Of a stretch of 64,000 bases of DNA, positions 60,362-64,000 are shown in pieces (within the stretch, counting starts at the first letter, position 1; each line of letters begins with the position of its first letter). The DNA lies in contig WPIO01000103.1 of assembly GCA_009760855.2 (NCBI GenBank), forward strand, positions 901,001 to 965,000. The letters are read 5' to 3'. The DNA is from Cristatella mucedo. Its lineage: Eukaryota > Bryozoa > Phylactolaemata > Cristatellidae. A program made the translations under genes and the position numbers. The notes under the pieces are model-generated. The model made no database searches and was not told the DNA's origin. It was given only the letters and a program-made list of their open reading frames with translations.

Positions 60362-61489
60362 ATGGATTAATTAGGATTGTTTTTGCAACTGACCGAGTTG
60401 TGTTATCATCTGCCTGTATCTGTCGCTGCTACTCATGTCGCTTGCTTCGAGGAGCCGCCTCGACTTCCAGCTCGGTAGCTCGGTTAATGGAATCATGGCT
60501 CCCACGTTTCGGTCCTTCGCTCAGGACCTGCGGCCTACGTCTGGCTTAGCAGTAGCTAAGCTCTGCAGACACTCTAAGCGCTCTAAGAGATAAGCTACTG
60601 CAGCGATGGCGCTTTCAAGAGCTTTTTGGATCACATCCACGAGCAAACGCCCTAAAGTACCATGGCACAATGTTGTCAGTCATGTCAAAAGCTAGTGCTT
60701 CATCTGTCAAGCCTAAAGCCAGGACTTGGTACGAGCGTAAGGCTCTTTGGGCAGTGATGCCAAACCACAAGGACGCTAGTTAATGGTACTACATTAATCC
60801 CAATGTGGACCACCGGTACGCATAGACCGACGCGTCTCGTAGCAGGTTATCTGCTTGTAAGTAAAATTAAGCGAATGCAGTTGTGCCCTGGTTTTACTAT
60901 AAGTTACAGATTAAATGCATGCTATTTAGAAATAAGAAATTTATAAAAACTCAGGAGTAAGCAGAACGTCAGCGAGGACTACCTTAACGAAGCTCATCTC
61001 AAAAGAACTATCTATCTCCATATCTCGGGTTACGGACCGGTTACGGGTTACGAACCAAACCCAATGGGCTTGCAGCAGCCTTGTAAGTATTCAGGCGTAA
61101 TAAAGCCTTTGAATGGCTCAGCTGTCGCATATTTCCAAAAAAGCACAGCAAAGCAAAATAATTCATACCAATTTATGTAGCGCTAAATTGAGTCTTGAAG
61201 GAGCTAACAAGTCGCCATCACCTCGCATGTGTCGGGTGAGGGTAGGGTGAAACCGCCACAATTAGTGAAGAAAACCTATGCTTCGCTACCATGACTGGTG
61301 AAGTAATTTAAAAATCGGCGAGTGATCACCGTTATTCTAAATGCAGGAATAATTTTTCGATATCATTTTCCCGAATCAAAATAAATAGATTTTCTCCCGT
61401 AGCACCCTACGGGAAATCGCAATCTAGGAGGCTACGAATGGCCCGGGTTTCGAAACCAATCCGGGAACCGTTCAGGTTCGCAAGCCGGA
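60362..61489. other. no gene seen
   Basis: Unrecognised DNA. A stretch at 61163-61210 (AATTTATGTAGCGCTAAATT) faintly resembles the SINE/LINE tail in reverse. Confidence 0.4.
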
Positions 61490-62115
61490 CCCCACTGTAT
61501 ATGCTGATGACACACAGCTGTACGTGTGCTAAGAGGATCTCTTCCTGCCACCAACGATCTGTGAAACTTGTTCTTGGGTGGCCGCTAACTTTCTCGAATG
61601 AATGACGATAAGAACAAGGTATAGGCACTCTTGTGCTAATCTGAAAGGGGAAAGCATTACCCTCAACACCGGCTCGGTCAGTATATCCCCTAAAGTCTCG
61701 TGAAAAAATCTGGGCGTCCTGCACCGAAATGACGCTTTCGTTAGACGGCCACATCAGCTCCAGTCACGTCTACCCACTTTTTCAGCTATGCGACCTTGCA
61801 TAAGTTAGGGCGTGCCTAAGTAAGGATACTAGAGCCTAACACAAGTTAGGCCGTGCACTTCTGACTTACTGTCTGGACTTTCGATAACTCTTTCATTGTA
61901 GGTCTTCTGACCTATTCGACGAACTGCTTGCAAATGGTGCAAACGTCGACAGCTACACTGGTCTGTTGTGAATGTTGCAACTGCCACATCACACCACTTC
62001 TATGCAACCTGCACTGGTCACCATCAATCAGAGCATTGACTTCAAGGTCCTGTAACTCGCCTTTATGTGCCTCCATTCTCTTGCTCCGGCTAGCCAGTCT
62101 AAAATACTTATTCAG
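61490..62115 (+). mobile_element. L2-like LINE fragment, diverged (plus)
   Basis: VYADDTQLYVC at about 61497, then DISSSHV-type frames, CLQMVQTSTATLVCCECCN, CHITPLLCNLHWSP and a C-terminal remnant. It is related to, but distinct from, family 1. Confidence 0.8.
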
Positions 62116-62149
62116 TTTGGAACCGACTATGAGCTTCTAATTGCACAAC

Positions 62150-62440
62150 ACTTTCGAGCAGTGAGTTACAGAGGTTTTTACGAAATGTCCCACATTTGTC
62201 GATCCGATTGGACGAGGTATTCTTGGTTAATCAGGCCCGAGTTTTCGCAATGATATGTAGATGAAAGTAGTCCTAGTTGACTGTAGAACCAACGCGGTCA
62301 TCAAGCAAAATGTCTCTTTAGAACAGGAGGCTCAGATGGAGCATTGAAGCTACAGGAGCAAATGGCGACCAAGCACATAGCGGCAAACGCCTTCCGATTT
62401 CTAAGTAACACAATTTGGTTGGGTGAGGATACTTGCAGGC
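62150..62440 (-). mobile_element. L2-like LINE fragment (minus), facing the previous one
   Basis: On the minus strand the sequence around 62330-62240 matches the [20 protein letters not shown] block and its flank (GACCGCGTTGGTTCTACAGTC in place of GACCACATCAGCTCCACAGTC). Together with 61490-62115 it forms a convergent pair. Confidence 0.65.
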
Positions 62441-62519
62441 GAACAAAGAAGTGACTCATGGCTGAAAGCTGTGAATAGGATGAGCAGGTTGAGGTCTGGC
62501 TACCGCCGCGTAGTTTAAA

Positions 62520-62665
62520 AATCGAACTGATTAAACAGCCACATTTACGTAAGTTGCAGAAAAGTCTAACAATTATCACTCCCACTAGGGCAATTAAGAA
62601 TTTCTGGCTGCAGTTATCGAAACCACGACCTGGTTCGTGAAGTATGGGTACCTTGCACCCAGGCT
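62520..62665 (-). mobile_element. SINE family A, diverged
   Basis: CTGATTAAACAGCCACATTT, AACAATTATCACTCCCAC, CTGCAGTTATCGAAACCACG and GGTACCTTGCACCCAGG in reverse order. Confidence 0.65.
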
Positions 62666-62851
62666 AAGATCCAGGGGCGGCACATTTTCTCGAAAACAAC
62701 TGGACTTTGTATTTGGCAATGCCGGTCGTTATCGAAAATACTGAATAAAAGCCATAGCAAGGCTCAATTACCTATTCAATCCATTTTATGATCTATTTGA
62801 CTTCGTGACCCTAGTTAATAAAGTTTTCGTCTTTTTTATTCTACTACATAT

Positions 62852-62854
62852 GTA

Positions 62855-62915
<61 letters not shown>
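62852..62915 (+). repeat. (AT)n microsatellite
   Basis: About 64 bp of AT dinucleotides. Confidence 0.97.
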
Positions 62916-62916
<1 letters not shown>

Positions 62917-63089
62917 TATACATACCTGCACAAAGCCTGCCAAGTGATTGATCTATAAACTAAGACGTAAGTATCTCTAACCTAAGCATAGCTATTCGCT
63001 AAGTCATTGTTGTAATTTTTTTAAAGAACGGCTGGCAAGTAGCAGGCTCCGCCTACTTGTTAGCCATGATAGTAAGTAATAGTAATAAT

Positions 63090-64000
63090 GTTGATAACAA
63101 TTGTGACATTTGTATAGCACCCAAAAAGAACGACGAAATCTCCTATAACGCACTTTGCATATGGCAGAAAGGAAGCTTGTCGATTAATTTATCATACAAT
63201 TCACAGCGTCAACACGTATAAGCAAACAAAGAACCGTTGGACCTGCGAGGATTTCGGTGGGTTCTTAACTTGTCTTGAAATGTCAGGGCGTGTCGTGACA
63301 TCAGTTAAGAGTGAGTCCCAGGCTTTGGGAGCATGCGAACACCACTCGTAATCTTCGAAGGATTTGCTAGAGCCGCAGCCTAACGATTTGAGTCCACAGA
63401 GCAGGGTGGTACGATACGAAGCCTCATCAGCACGTATTCGGGATAGGTAGGCTGAAGCAAGACAATGACGAAATGACGAGTGGGTAAGAAACCTCGATGT
63501 TGCAATGCTGCTCGATGGGGAGCCAGTGCAGGTCAAAGGTGAGAAGCGTTATATTGTCCCAGCATTGCCGTTCACGACAGACAAGCCCGGTGGGTGTTTT
63601 TCGCCAACCACAAGCATCTTATCGCACAGGAAGGAAGACCTGCAGGTAGTGAGTCACAGAGATCAAAGCAGAACGTCACACATGCACGGACAGCAGAAGG
63701 AAGTAAACAGATTTCTCTGTGGAGCAGAACATGGTCACCAAGTAAGAGTTCGCCTTGGAACAGGGCACCCAGAGTGGCTGCAGATGCTACAGGAGATATA
63801 ATGGCCGAGCCCATTTTGAGGCTCAGACTTTCCCATATCTGGGACCACTAGGCTTTTCCATAACTAGCAGGTTGTTTTATCGTTAATCAATTTGAGAAAG
63901 TTTGCTGCCAGCCAAGTGCAAATCCCAGCAATGCATGCAGCAAGGGAGTCGAGAGAGTCAACAGGCTAGAAGGCTGGGAGGGATCAAAGCATAGGTGCAG
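63090..64000 (-). mobile_element. L2-like LINE, same subfamily as 39770-41440, runs off the window
   Basis: Minus strand: LCDSLPAGLPSCAIRCLWLA, TCTGSPSSSIATSRF-type C-terminal frames, CAWDSLLTDVT, then the UTR with a diverged tail. The block GAGTCGAGAGAGTCAAC near 63945 matches GAGCCGAGAGAGTCAAAC near 40880, so both belong to one subfamily. Confidence 0.8.

Overview
The window is nuclear DNA from an animal, probably an invertebrate. Genes are split by GT-AG introns, intergenic and intronic DNA is packed with L2/CR1-type LINE remnants, tRNA-derived SINEs and long (AT)n, (GA)n, (GT)n and (ATT)n microsatellites, and there are no operons or bacterial ribosome-binding sites. The species cannot be named from the sequence alone.

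Two host genes can be reconstructed. On the + strand, 2441-6144 holds the last four coding exons of PSMD11 (Rpn6), a lid subunit of the 26S proteasome; its 5' exons lie to the left of the window. On the - strand, 20543-43485 holds what appears to be a complete SH3BP5 (Sab/REI-1, Rab11 exchange factor) gene in eight coding exons. The exons join without a frameshift into 452 codons. The two genes are convergent. Their introns are large and are filled with transposons.

Mobile elements: (1) LINE family 1, an L2-like non-LTR retrotransposon with an ATT-repeat tail, is present in about twenty copies. Most are 5'-truncated; one nearly full-length rearranged copy lies at 14790-18829 and one 5'-inverted copy at 7905-11165. 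(2) LINE family 2, a second L2-like lineage, is seen as 3' ends at 2685-3806, 33245-33570, 46560-46850 and 56399-56955. (3) SINE family A is tRNA-headed, with a tail ending in AATCAGCT. (4) SINE family B is tRNA-headed, and its 3' tail closely resembles that of LINE family 1, which suggests a parasitic partnership. (5) A hAT DNA transposon at 12923-14730 has terminal inverted repeats and an 8-bp target duplication. (6) A probable solo LTR lies at 10054-10789 inside a LINE.

Layout: 1-2440 PSMD11 intron/upstream DNA; 2441-6144 PSMD11 3' exons; 6150-20540 intergenic, rich in LINEs, a hAT and a solo LTR; 20543-43485 SH3BP5 with repeat-filled introns; 43486-44080 CpG-rich promoter-side DNA; 44100-64000 gene-free in my reading, with LINE and SINE fragments, microsatellites and several unclassified repeats. 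I found no RNA gene, CRISPR array or operon. The most interesting structures are the SINE-LINE shared tail, the nested and inverted LINEs, the apparent GC splice donor of SH3BP5 intron 1, and two unnamed repeat pairs.
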